From assembly GCF_009930815.1 (NCBI RefSeq), contig NZ_CP022222.1, positions 6,242,501 to 6,306,500 of the forward strand: 64,000 nt of DNA. Reading direction: 5' to 3'. The translations under genes were made by a program, and so were the position numbers. Of the stretch, positions 46,651 to 54,691 are shown one piece after another. Numbering within the stretch: the stretch's first letter is position 1; each line of letters starts with the position of its first letter. This stretch comes from Bradyrhizobium sp. CCBAU 051011 (GTDB lineage: Bacteria > Pseudomonadota > Alphaproteobacteria > Rhizobiales > Xanthobacteraceae). Under the pieces are notes generated by a model. That model did not search any database and had not been told where the DNA came from. It saw only the letters and a program-made list of their open reading frames with translations.

Positions 46651-47568
46651 ATGGCAATCAGGTTTGACGGACGCGTCGCCATCGTCACTGGCGCGGGCAA
46701 TGGTCTGGGACGGGCACATGCGCTGGGCCTGGCGAGCCGCGGCGCCAAGGTCGTGGTCAACGATTTCGGCGGCGCGCGTGACGGCACCGGCGGCTCGCTG
46801 TCGCCGGCCGAAGCCGTGGTCGAGGAAATCCGCAAAGCCGGCGGCACCGCCATGGCCGACGGCGCCGACGTCTCGAAGTTCGGGCAGGTCACGGCGATGG
46901 TCGAGCGGGCCACGAAGGAGTGGGGCAGCGTCGATCTGCTCTGCGCCAATGCCGGCATCCTCCGCGACAAGTCGTTTGGAAAAATGGACGTCGCCGACTT
47001 TGCCAAGGTGCTCGACGTCCATCTCGTCGGCACATTTTACTGCTGCAAGGCGGTATGGGAGGGCATGCGCGAGCGCAACTATGGGCGCATCGTGCTGACC
47101 ACCTCGTCGTCGGGCCTGTTCGGCAATTTCGGCCAGGCCAATTACGGCGCGGCGAAAGCCGGCATGGTCGGCCTGATGAACGTGCTGGCCGAGGAAGGCC
47201 GCAAGAACAACATCCGCATCAACACGATCTCGCCGACCGCGGCGACCCGGATGACGGAAGAGCTGTTGCCGCCGCAAGCGCTGGAGCTGATGAAGCCGGA
47301 GGCGATCACGCCCGCGGTGGAATTTTTGCTGAGCGAGGACGCGCCCACCCGCACCATCATGGGCGCCGGCGCCGGCTCATTCGCGGTGATCAAGATCATC
47401 GAGACCGAAGGCATCAACCTCGCTCAGTCCGACTGGACGCCGGACGCGATCGCGGCACACTTTGCCGAGATCGACGACGTGTCGAAGGCGAAGGCACTGC
47501 AGGGCGCGTTCGAGCAGACGCAGAAGTATGTGGCGCAGGCGGCGGCAAGGGCGGGAATTAAGCTGTAA
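46651..47568 (+). CDS. SDR-family oxidoreductase, multifunctional-enzyme 2 type
   Basis: 305 aa from the ATG at 46651; an upstream start would run through the palindromic repeat. NAD(P) motif TGAGNGLGRAHALG is at about 12-25, catalytic Ser in TTSSSGLFGNFG and Tyr-x3-Lys in ANYGAAKAGM. The sequence shows similarity to the hydroxyacyl-CoA dehydrogenase domain of peroxisomal MFE-2 (NDFGGARDGTGGSLSPAE region). It would oxidise an (R)-3-hydroxyacyl-CoA, the product of the neighbouring MaoC enzyme. Confidence 0.9.
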   Translation: MAIRFDGRVAIVTGAGNGLGRAHALGLASRGAKVVVNDFGGARDGTGGSLSPAEAVVEEIRKAGGTAMADGADVSKFGQVTAMVERATKEWGSVDLLCANAGILRDKSFGKMDVADFAKVLDVHLVGTFYCCKAVWEGMRERNYGRIVLTTSSSGLFGNFGQANYGAAKAGMVGLMNVLAEEGRKNNIRINTISPTAATRMTEELLPPQALELMKPEAITPAVEFLLSEDAPTRTIMGAGAGSFAVIKIIETEGINLAQSDWTPDAIAAHFAEIDDVSKAKALQGAFEQTQKYVAQAAARAGIKL

Positions 47569-47580
47569 CGCGCGGACTAG

Positions 47581-47670
47581 TAGGGTGGGCAAAGGCGCAT
47601 CGCGCCGTGCCCACCATGCATCCTCAATGCCGGTAAATATTGGTGGGCACGCTTCGCATTGCCCACCCTA
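47581..47670. repeat. Palindromic intergenic repeat, GGGTGGGCAAAG family
   Basis: TAGGGTGGGCAAAGGCGCAT ... GCATTGCCCACCCTA with internal GTGCCCACCA / TGGTGGGCAC arms; close to the copy at 11483-11570. It lies between the SDR and the flavoprotein genes. Confidence 0.85.
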
Positions 47671-47700
47671 CGCACCGTCAATCCGGCCTACACTCTCGCC

Positions 47701-48930
47701 ATGCCTTCACCCGCACAACACGTCGCCATCATCGGCGCTGGCCCCGCTGGCCTGATGGCAGCCGAAGTGCTCGCGCAGGGCGGTGCTTACGTCACCGTCT
47801 ACGACGCGATGCCGTCCGCTGGCCGCAAATTCCTGATGGCGGGGCGCGGCGGGCTGAACCTCACGCACAGCGAGCCATTGCCGCAATTCCTCGCACGCTA
47901 CCGCGAAGCGATGCCGCATCTGAAAGCCGCCATCGAAGCATTCCCACCGCAAGCACTGCGCGACTGGAGCGAGGCACTAGGGCAGGAGACCTTCGTCGGC
48001 TCCAGCGGGCGGGTGTTTCCGAAAGCTTTCAAGGCGTCACCCTTGTTACGGGCGTGGCTGCGGCGGCTGGACTCGCAGGGCGTAAAGTTGGTGCTACGTC
48101 ACCGCTGGACCGGTTGGGACGAGCGGGGCTCCCTCCGCTTTGAAGCACCGGACGGCGCACGCGCCGTCGAGGCGGGCGCGACCGTGCTGGCGCTCGGCGG
48201 CGCAAGCTGGCCGCGGCTGGGCTCCGATGGCGCATGGGCGGAGATCTTCGCCGCAAGGGGCGTGAGTGTATCCCCGCTCAGGCCGGCCAATTGCGGCTTT
48301 ACGGTAAGCTGGTCGGATATATTTCGAAACCGGTTCGAAGGCCAACCGCTCAAGGGCATCGAGTTGAACTTTGGTTCGCATAGCGTTTGTGGCGAAGCCA
48401 TCGTGACACGATCGGGCATCGAGGGCGGCGCGATCTACGCGCTATCAGCCGAATTGCGCGAAGCCATCCTGCGCGACGGACGGTCTACGCTGAACATCGC
48501 CTTGCGTCCCGATGTGGAGACCGGCGAACTGATCGCGAAATTGTCGGCCGCGAAGGGCAAGCAGTCTTTTTCGAACTTTCTCCGTAAGGCAGCCAACCTC
48601 TCGCCCGTCGCCATCGGCCTGTTACAGGAGGCTGCCAAACCATCCGGGATGTCGCTGGCCGCACTCTCTCCCGGCGATCTGGCCCGTTTGATCCAGGCGG
48701 TGCCCGTGCAGCTCAACGGCATCGCGCCGATCGCGCGCGCGATCTCGACCGCAGGCGGCATCGCCTTCGACGAGCTCGACGACGATTTCATGCTCAAGCG
48801 CCTGCCGGGCGTGTTCGCCGCTGGCGAGATGCTCGATTGGGAAGCGCCGACCGGCGGTTATCTCCTGCAGGCGTCGTTTGCGACGGGTGCCGCGGCCGGG
48901 AAGGGCGCGCTGAAGTGGCTCAATTCGTAG
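47701..48930 (+). CDS. TIGR03862-type flavoprotein (BaiN/HI0933-like)
   Basis: 409 aa. FAD-binding motif IIGAGPAGLMAAEVLAQGG is followed by the family signature GRKFLMAGRGGLNLTHSE. The C-terminal GGIAFDELDDDFMLKRLPG and GEMLDWEAPTGGYLLQASFA close the flavin site. HI0933-like proteins are FAD-dependent, of unknown physiological substrate; BaiN acts on bile acids in gut bacteria, not expected here. The stop codon lies at the first bases of a palindromic repeat. Confidence 0.9.
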   Translation: MPSPAQHVAIIGAGPAGLMAAEVLAQGGAYVTVYDAMPSAGRKFLMAGRGGLNLTHSEPLPQFLARYREAMPHLKAAIEAFPPQALRDWSEALGQETFVGSSGRVFPKAFKASPLLRAWLRRLDSQGVKLVLRHRWTGWDERGSLRFEAPDGARAVEAGATVLALGGASWPRLGSDGAWAEIFAARGVSVSPLRPANCGFTVSWSDIFRNRFEGQPLKGIELNFGSHSVCGEAIVTRSGIEGGAIYALSAELREAILRDGRSTLNIALRPDVETGELIAKLSAAKGKQSFSNFLRKAANLSPVAIGLLQEAAKPSGMSLAALSPGDLARLIQAVPVQLNGIAPIARAISTAGGIAFDELDDDFMLKRLPGVFAAGEMLDWEAPTGGYLLQASFATGAAAGKGALKWLNS

Positions 48931-49012
48931 GATGGGTAGAGCGAAGCGAAACCCATCATCGTGCAGCCCGGCAAGTCCTGATGGGTTTCGCTTCGCTCTA
49001 CCCATCCCACGG
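48926..49012. repeat. Palindromic intergenic repeat, GGATGGGTAGAGCGAAGCG family
   Basis: TCGTAGGATGGGTAGAGCGA ... TCGCTTCGCTCTACCCATCCCACG, with inner AAACCCATCA / TGATGGGTTT arms. A copy lies at 50122-50211, on the other side of the D-threonine-aldolase-like gene. The stop codon of the flavoprotein gene is inside the left arm. Confidence 0.85.
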
Positions 49013-49017
49013 ACGAG

Positions 49018-50100
49018 TCAGCGCAACTTCCCCCGCGCCGCCACCGGCAGCACGCCGACGATCTCCTCGCCGCGCACCATCACCACCTCGTCCATCATGT
49101 TGACCACGACGCAGACATGGTTGGGCACGATGCGCACGACGTCGCCGACGACAGGCCGCGTGTTGCTGCGGGACAGGTCGAGAAAGCCGTGCTCTTCCGC
49201 AAAGCGTGCGATCTTGGCTTCCGGGTGCTCGAGTATCAGCCCGTAACCGTCGAGCCCGCCGCCGGGATCCGACGTCAGCGTCTTCGAGCCGGCGTCGAGA
49301 ATGCCGCGGTCCGGGCCGGCGCGGCTGACGACGGTGGAATAGATATTGAGTGCGCAATCATCCCACTCGGCGACGCCGGCCGCGACCTGCATGCGGTCGT
49401 TGTAGATATAGGTGCCGGGCCGGTGCTCGGTCGCGCCCTTGAGCTTGCCGAGGTTTTTCAGGTTCGGCGAGCCGCCGGTCGAAACCATCGTCGCATCCAG
49501 CCCATGCGCGCGGACGCCGGCCAGTGCTTCGTCAAAGAACTTCTGCGCCTCGGCCCAGCCGGTTTCGGTCGGATAGAGCATGAAACCCGCGAATTGCAGC
49601 CCTTTGGACGCCGCGATCTCGCGCGCCAGCGCAATCGCTTCCGCTGGCGTCTCGACGCCGGCGCGCTTGCGGCCGGTGTCGCACTCGACCACGACCGAAA
49701 GCGGGCGGCCTGATGTAGCGGCGGCTTGCGGCAGGCCCGCGATCACGGTCGAATTGTCGGCGGCGACCGTCATGTTGGCCTTGGCCTGCAGTGCGGCGAG
49801 GCGGGCCATCTTCTCCTCGCCGATCAGATTGTAGCTGATCAGGATGTCGTCGATCCCGGCTTCGGCCATCACCTCGGCCTCGCCGATTTTTTGGCAGGTG
49901 ATGCCCCTGGCGCCGGCCGCGACCTGCATCTGCGCCAGCAGCGGGCTCTTGTGGGTTTTGATGTGCGGCCGGTTGGCGACGCCGGCCGTATCGCAGGCCA
50001 CCTGGATGCGCGCGATATTGCGCTCGACACGGTCCATGTCGATCACGGCGCAGGGCGTGCCGTATTCACGGGCGATTTTGGCGGCGAGGGGCGTTGTCAT
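49018..50100 (-). CDS. D-threonine aldolase / D-serine dehydratase-like PLP enzyme
   Basis: 360 aa alanine-racemase-fold enzyme. The PLP lysine lies in RPHIKTHKSP (about 45-54) and the phosphate/ring region later (VSTGGSPNLKN). The C-terminal PNHVCVVVN holds the His-x-Cys metal pair seen in D-threonine aldolase and eukaryotic-type D-serine dehydratase. It breaks down D-threonine, D-serine or related 3-hydroxy D-amino acids. It lies alone, bracketed by two copies of one palindromic repeat. Confidence 0.9.
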   Translation of the reverse strand: MTTPLAAKIAREYGTPCAVIDMDRVERNIARIQVACDTAGVANRPHIKTHKSPLLAQMQVAAGARGITCQKIGEAEVMAEAGIDDILISYNLIGEEKMARLAALQAKANMTVAADNSTVIAGLPQAAATSGRPLSVVVECDTGRKRAGVETPAEAIALAREIAASKGLQFAGFMLYPTETGWAEAQKFFDEALAGVRAHGLDATMVSTGGSPNLKNLGKLKGATEHRPGTYIYNDRMQVAAGVAEWDDCALNIYSTVVSRAGPDRGILDAGSKTLTSDPGGGLDGYGLILEHPEAKIARFAEEHGFLDLSRSNTRPVVGDVVRIVPNHVCVVVNMMDEVVMVRGEEIVGVLPVAARGKLR

Positions 50101-50121
50101 GCTCTTCTCTCTGTTCGGGTC

Positions 50122-50211
50122 CGTAGGATGGGTAGAGCGCAGCGAAACCCATCAATCGTGTCGATGCAACATGCAACATGATGGGTATCGCTTCGCTCCA
50201 ACCATCCTACG
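50122..50211. repeat. Palindromic intergenic repeat, GGATGGGTAGAGCG family
   Basis: CGTAGGATGGGTAGAGCGCA ... TCGCTTCGCTCCAACCATCCTACG with AAACCCATCA / TGATGGGTAT arms; sister of the 48926-49012 copy. It ends three bases before the ABC-F stop codon. Confidence 0.85.
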
Positions 50212-50213
50212 CA

Positions 50214-52028
50214 TTATGCCTGCTCGATCTCTTCCCGCAAAACTTCAAGCTCCAGCCACCGGTCTTCCGCAGCCGACAGCTCTTCCTGCGCTTTTGCAAT
50301 GGCGGATGAGGCCGCATCAAACTTCTTGCGATCCTTGGCGTAGAGATCGGGATCGTCAAGCAGCTTCTGCTGCTTTGCGATCTCGGCCTGCAACTTTGCG
50401 ATCGTCTTCGGCAGCGTCTCCAGCGCGTGTTTTTCGTTGAAGTTCAGCCGGCGCTTCGGCGCCGCAGCGGGGGCGGCAACTTTAGCTTCCTTTTTTTCTT
50501 CAACGATCGCCGTCGCCTTCACATCCTCTCGTGTCAAATCCTCGCCGCGCTGCGCCAGCATGTCGGTGTAGCCGCCGGCATATTCGATCCAGCGGCCGTT
50601 GCCCTCGGGCACGATCACTGACGTCACAACCCGGTCCAGGAAATCGCGATCATGGCTGATCAGGATCACCGTGCCCTCGTAATCGCCGAGCATTTCCTCG
50701 AGCACATCAAGCGTCTCGAGATCGAGGTCGTTGGTCGGCTCGTCCAGCACCAGCAGGTTCGACGGCTTTGCCAGCGCGCGCGCCAGCATCAGCCGGCCGC
50801 GCTCGCCGCCGGAGAGTGCCTCCAGCGGCGTGCCGCGTTGCTCCTGCGCGAACAGAAAGTCTTTCATGTAGCCGATGACGTGCCTGGGCTTGTCGCCCAC
50901 CATCACATGGTCGCCGCGGCCGCCGGTCATGGCTTCGGCGAGCGTCGCTTTCGGATCCAGGCTTTCGCGATGCTGGTCGAGCGTTGCCATCTCGATATTG
51001 GCGCCGAGCCGGATCGTACCAGAGTCGGGCGGATCGTTGCCGATCAGGAGATGAACCAGCGTGGTCTTGCCGGCACCGTTCGGGCCGACAATGCCGATGC
51101 GGTCGCCGCGCTGGACGCGGGTCGAAAAGCCCTCGACGATCGTGCGATCGCCATAGGCCTTGGCGATGTTCTTGGCCTCGATGACGAGCTTGCCGGATTT
51201 GTCGGCCTCCGCCGCGGCGAGGCTGGCATTCCCCGTCGCGCCACGGTAATTGCGCCGCTGGTCGCGCAGAGCATGCAGATTGCCGAGCCGCTTGACGTTG
51301 CGCTTGCGGCGGCCGGAGACGCCATAGCGCAGCCAGTGCTCCTCGTTGACGATCTTGCGGTCGAGCTTGTGCTGGTCGCGCTCTTCCTCCGCCAGCACCT
51401 CGTCGCGCCAGGCTTCGAACGCGGAAAAACCGCGGTCGATCTGGCGGATCTGGCCGCGGTCGAGCCAGGCGGTCGAACGCGACAGGTTGGAGAGGAAGCG
51501 GCGGTCGTGGCTGATGAGGACGAGCGCGCATTTCCGGCTCGCCAGTTCGCCTTCCAGCCATTCGATGGTCGGGAGATCGAGATGGTTGGTCGGCTCGTCC
51601 AGCAGCAGGATGTCGGGTGAGGGCGCCAGCACCCGCGCCAACGCCGCGCGGCGCGCCTCGCCGCCGGAGACATGCGCGGGGTCCTCGTCGCCGGAGAGCC
51701 CAAGCTGTTCGACCAGATAGCGCGCCTGGTAATGATCGTCGCCGGGGCCGAGGCCTGCCTCGACATAGGCCAGCGTGGTCTTGTGCTCGCCGAAATCAGG
51801 CTCCTGCGGCAGGTAGCGGATGGTGGCGCCGGGCTGCACGAAGCGGCTGCCGCCGTCGGGCTCGACGAGGCCGGCGGCGATCTTGAGCAGCGTCGATTTA
51901 CCGGAGCCGTTGCGGCCGATCAGGCAGACGCGCTCGCCTGCAGAAACCGACAGTTCTACGCCCGACAGCAGCGGCGTGCCGCCAAAGGTCAGGCGAATAT
52001 CTTTCAACTGGATCAGCGGCGGCGCCAT
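50214..52028 (-). CDS. uup: ABC-F family ATPase (Uup type)
   Basis: 604 aa with two ABC domains and no membrane segment. First domain: Walker A GRNGSGKST and signature HVSGGEARRAALAR. Second domain: GPNGAGKTT and ALSGGERGRLMLAR. Between them is the P-site tRNA-interaction linker; the C-terminal region (LPKTIAKLQAEIAKQQKLLD onward) is a coiled coil, as in Uup. ABC-F proteins act on ribosomes, and Uup also binds branched DNA. Three bases separate it from the DUF188 gene upstream, which suggests an operon. Confidence 0.94.
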   Translation of the reverse strand: MAPPLIQLKDIRLTFGGTPLLSGVELSVSAGERVCLIGRNGSGKSTLLKIAAGLVEPDGGSRFVQPGATIRYLPQEPDFGEHKTTLAYVEAGLGPGDDHYQARYLVEQLGLSGDEDPAHVSGGEARRAALARVLAPSPDILLLDEPTNHLDLPTIEWLEGELASRKCALVLISHDRRFLSNLSRSTAWLDRGQIRQIDRGFSAFEAWRDEVLAEEERDQHKLDRKIVNEEHWLRYGVSGRRKRNVKRLGNLHALRDQRRNYRGATGNASLAAAEADKSGKLVIEAKNIAKAYGDRTIVEGFSTRVQRGDRIGIVGPNGAGKTTLVHLLIGNDPPDSGTIRLGANIEMATLDQHRESLDPKATLAEAMTGGRGDHVMVGDKPRHVIGYMKDFLFAQEQRGTPLEALSGGERGRLMLARALAKPSNLLVLDEPTNDLDLETLDVLEEMLGDYEGTVILISHDRDFLDRVVTSVIVPEGNGRWIEYAGGYTDMLAQRGEDLTREDVKATAIVEEKKEAKVAAPAAAPKRRLNFNEKHALETLPKTIAKLQAEIAKQQKLLDDPDLYAKDRKKFDAASSAIAKAQEELSAAEDRWLELEVLREEIEQA

Positions 52029-52031
52029 GGT

Positions 52032-52526
52032 TCAACCTTGGTTCGGCGCAGGCTGCTGCGCGCGCTGGCGCTGGATGCGGCGGATGGTCTGGTCGAGCGC
52101 GGACAGGAATGCCGAGCGGTCGCGCGGCGCAAACGATCTTGGACCGCCGGTCACTTCGCCGGACGAGCGCAAATCGGTCATCAGGTTGCGTACCGCCAGC
52201 GTCATGCCGATCGATTCTTCCGTGAACGGCTTGCCGTTCGGCGCGATTACCTCGGCGCCTGCCTTCACACAACGGCTGGCGAGCGGGATGTCCGACGTGA
52301 CGACGATATCGCCCTTGCCGGCACGTTCCGCGATCCAGTCGTCGGCGGCGTCCATGCCGGAACCGGCGGCGATGCGCTCGATCAACGGGTCCTGCGGCAC
52401 GCGGATGAAATTGCCCGCGACCACGCTGACCGGCAGGCCGTGCCTGACAGCGACGCGATAGATCTCGTCCTTCACCGGGCAGGCGTCGGCATCGACATAG
52501 ATGCGGGTTGGGTTCACGTCAGGCAT
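52032..52526 (-). CDS. YaiI/YqxD family DUF188 protein
   Basis: 164 aa. The family core [18 protein letters not shown] opens the protein, followed by [10 protein letters not shown] and the conserved [20 protein letters not shown]. The fold is PIN/NYN-like and may be a nuclease, but no activity is established to my knowledge. It is followed within three bases by the ABC-F gene on the same strand and diverges from the hot-dog protein at 52675. Confidence 0.92.
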   Translation of the reverse strand: MPDVNPTRIYVDADACPVKDEIYRVAVRHGLPVSVVAGNFIRVPQDPLIERIAAGSGMDAADDWIAERAGKGDIVVTSDIPLASRCVKAGAEVIAPNGKPFTEESIGMTLAVRNLMTDLRSSGEVTGGPRSFAPRDRSAFLSALDQTIRRIQRQRAQQPAPNQG

Positions 52527-52674
52527 ACGGATTCGACAGCGTTCTCTTGCCCGCGGGTGGTAGCCTATTCGATGCCGGAATGCGAGGAAAACAGGGGTGG
52601 GAACACGCTTGCGTCAGCACATTCTTTGCGTACCATAACCGGCGGAAAAACAACCAAAAACAAGAGGAAATGGC

Positions 52675-53469
52675 ATGCCCATCGAGCCGTATCGCGTGGA
52701 GGCCTACAACACCGCCAAACAATCCGAAAACAAGATGCACGACGACACCGTGGCACAGCGTTTCGGCTTCTCCGGCGGGCTGGTCCCCGGCGTCGACGTG
52801 ATGGCCTGTATGATGCACCAGCCAGTCGCCAAATGGGGCCGCGCCTTCCTCGAACGCGGGCTGATCGAGGCCCGCTTCGTCAAGCCGGTCTATGACGGCG
52901 AACTCGCCGAACTGACGGCGGAGGAAGACAATGGCGTGCTTTCGATCGAGGTGCATAGCCGTGGCGAGCCTTGCGCTACCGGCACCGCGTCACTGCCGGC
53001 TTCCGTGCCCGCTGTTTCGATCGCAGACTACAAGGAAGTCGCGGCCGTCGCGGAGCGCAAGCCGGTCGATGCGACGTCCTACGAAGTCGGCAAATGGCTG
53101 GGCACCGCGCCGCGCGACTGGGCGGGCGAGGCGGCCAGCGAATATCTTGAAGACATCAGGGAAGCCGATCCCATCTACGCGAAGGAGGGCCTCGGTCATC
53201 CCGGCCTGCTGCAGCGGGTGATGAACCGGCTGCTGGTTGACAACGCCATTCTGGGCCCGTGGATTCACGTCGGCAGCCGCATGCAATTGCTCTCAGCAAA
53301 GAAGGCGGGCGATGTCATCACGGCGCGTGCGAAGGTGATCGGCAATTACGACAAGAAGGGCCACCGCTTCGTCGAGCTCGACGCGCTGGTCGTCGCGAAC
53401 GGCAAAACGCCGCTGGCGCATTGCCACCACGTCGCGATCTACCAGCCGCGCGAACAGGCGGTGGCGTAA
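52675..53469 (+). CDS. Two-hot-dog acyl dehydratase/thioesterase-like protein
   Basis: 264 aa. The N-terminal half contains HDDTVAQRFGFSGGLVPGVD, resembling the substrate loop of MaoC-like hot-dog domains. The second half, with GPWIHVGSRMQLLSAKKAGD and a later ALVVANGKTPLAHCHHVAIY, looks like another hot-dog unit. No precise family recognised. An AAGAGGAA ribosome site precedes the ATG. It ends two bases before the HCCA-isomerase-like gene, so the two may act on one aromatic or acyl compound. Confidence 0.75.
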   Translation: MPIEPYRVEAYNTAKQSENKMHDDTVAQRFGFSGGLVPGVDVMACMMHQPVAKWGRAFLERGLIEARFVKPVYDGELAELTAEEDNGVLSIEVHSRGEPCATGTASLPASVPAVSIADYKEVAAVAERKPVDATSYEVGKWLGTAPRDWAGEAASEYLEDIREADPIYAKEGLGHPGLLQRVMNRLLVDNAILGPWIHVGSRMQLLSAKKAGDVITARAKVIGNYDKKGHRFVELDALVVANGKTPLAHCHHVAIYQPREQAVA

Positions 53470-53471
53470 TC

Positions 53472-54080
53472 ATGCCCGTCACCATCGACTATTATTTGTC
53501 GCTCAACTCGCCCTGGACCTATATGGGCAGCGGACCATTTGCTGAGATCGCGCGCCGATATGGCGCGACCGTCAACGTCAAGCCCTGCAAGTTCGGCCCG
53601 ATCTTCGAGCAGACCGGCGGCCTGCCGTTGCCAAAACGTTCGCCGCAACGGCGCGCTTACCGGCAGATGGAGCTCAAGCGCTGGCGCGAGGTGAGGGGCA
53701 TTCCGCTCAATCTCGAACCCAAATATTTTCCCTGCGATGACCTCGCGGCGACGCGCCTTGTGATAGCAGCCAAACTGCAGGGCAAGGACGCGCATCTTCT
53801 GTCGTTGGAGTTTGGCCGCGCGATCTGGGAACGCAAGGAATCGCTCGCCGACGCCGCTGTCATGTCGGCGGCCGCACAGCGCGCCGGTCTGGACGCGGCG
53901 GCATTGCGCGCCGGTGGCCCGCCGGATGGCGAACTCGACGCGCTGTACGAACAGTACACGCAGGATGCGCTGAATGCCGGCGTCTTCGGCGCGCCCAGTT
54001 ACGTGCTGCCGTCGGGCGAGATCTTCTGGGGCCAGGACCGGCTGGAGCTTCTGGAACGCGCCTTGAAGATGCAGGCCTGA
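53472..54080 (+). CDS. 2-hydroxychromene-2-carboxylate isomerase-like DsbA-fold protein
   Basis: 202 aa of the kappa-class GST/DsbA fold. The start YYLSLNSPWTYMGSG holds the predicted catalytic Ser, the central part has KCG-like basic residues (SPQRRAYRQMELKRW), and the end GVFGAPSYVLPSGEIFWGQD has the cis-Pro loop. In the naphthalene pathway this family isomerises chromene carboxylate with glutathione; other members handle different aromatics. It begins two bases after the hot-dog gene. Confidence 0.88.
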   Translation: MPVTIDYYLSLNSPWTYMGSGPFAEIARRYGATVNVKPCKFGPIFEQTGGLPLPKRSPQRRAYRQMELKRWREVRGIPLNLEPKYFPCDDLAATRLVIAAKLQGKDAHLLSLEFGRAIWERKESLADAAVMSAAAQRAGLDAAALRAGGPPDGELDALYEQYTQDALNAGVFGAPSYVLPSGEIFWGQDRLELLERALKMQA

Positions 54081-54189
54081 TCGGCCGAGCAGCGCGCGCT
54101 GAAAAAAAGACAGGCCGAATGGACACACGCGGCTGCAAAAATGCGTTATGATCCGGATCCAAAGAGAAAACGAAAGGCGGGAGTGGACG

Positions 54190-54570
54190 ATGCCCAGTTC
54201 AGTGAAGGATCTACTCGCGGCGGCGAACAGTTCGGTTCCAAACATCACCCCACAGGATGCAAAAAACCTGATCGAGGGTGGCAAGGTTCTTGTGGTCGAT
54301 GTGCGCGACGGCACTGAACTACAAAGCACCGGCAAGGTTCAGGGAGCGAAGCATGTCTCACGCGGCATGCTCGAGTTTCGCGCGGATCCCGACAGCCCCT
54401 ATTACGACAATGCGTTCGATCGGGAAAAGACCGTCATCGTGTACTGCGCCTCCGGCGGGCGATCTGCGCTTGCAGGCAAGACGCTGCAGGATCTCGGCTA
54501 CAAGGATGTGCGTAACCTCGGCGGTTTCAAGGGATGGGCCGAGAGCGGCGGCGCGGTCGAGAAGGTGTGA
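54190..54570 (+). CDS. Rhodanese-domain protein
   Basis: 126 aa, one rhodanese domain. LVVDVRDGTELQSTGKVQGA starts the fold, and the active-site loop reads VIVYCASGGRSALAGKTL with the catalytic Cys in YCASGGRS. It transfers sulfane sulfur in the family. No signal peptide, so it is likely cytoplasmic. ATG at 54190 with GGCGGGAG upstream is preferred to the in-frame start 14 codons earlier. It is monocistronic, followed by a palindromic repeat. Confidence 0.92.
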   Translation: MPSSVKDLLAAANSSVPNITPQDAKNLIEGGKVLVVDVRDGTELQSTGKVQGAKHVSRGMLEFRADPDSPYYDNAFDREKTVIVYCASGGRSALAGKTLQDLGYKDVRNLGGFKGWAESGGAVEKV

Positions 54571-54590
54571 CGCGCAGAACAGCAAAGACT

Positions 54591-54679
54591 CGTCATGCGC
54601 GGGCTTGACCCGCGCATCCATCACTTCAGAAGAGTCATTGAAACGTGATGGATTGCCGGGTCAAGCCCGGCAATGACGG
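54591..54679. repeat. Palindromic intergenic repeat, GTCATGCGCGGGCTTGACCC family
   Basis: CGTCATGCGCGGGCTTGACC ... GGTCAAGCCCGGCAATGACG, a convergent-gene gap filler between the rhodanese gene and the coxL-like gene. It shares the GGCTTGACCC core with 46541-46629. Confidence 0.85.
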
Positions 54680-54691
54680 GTTGGCCTGACC

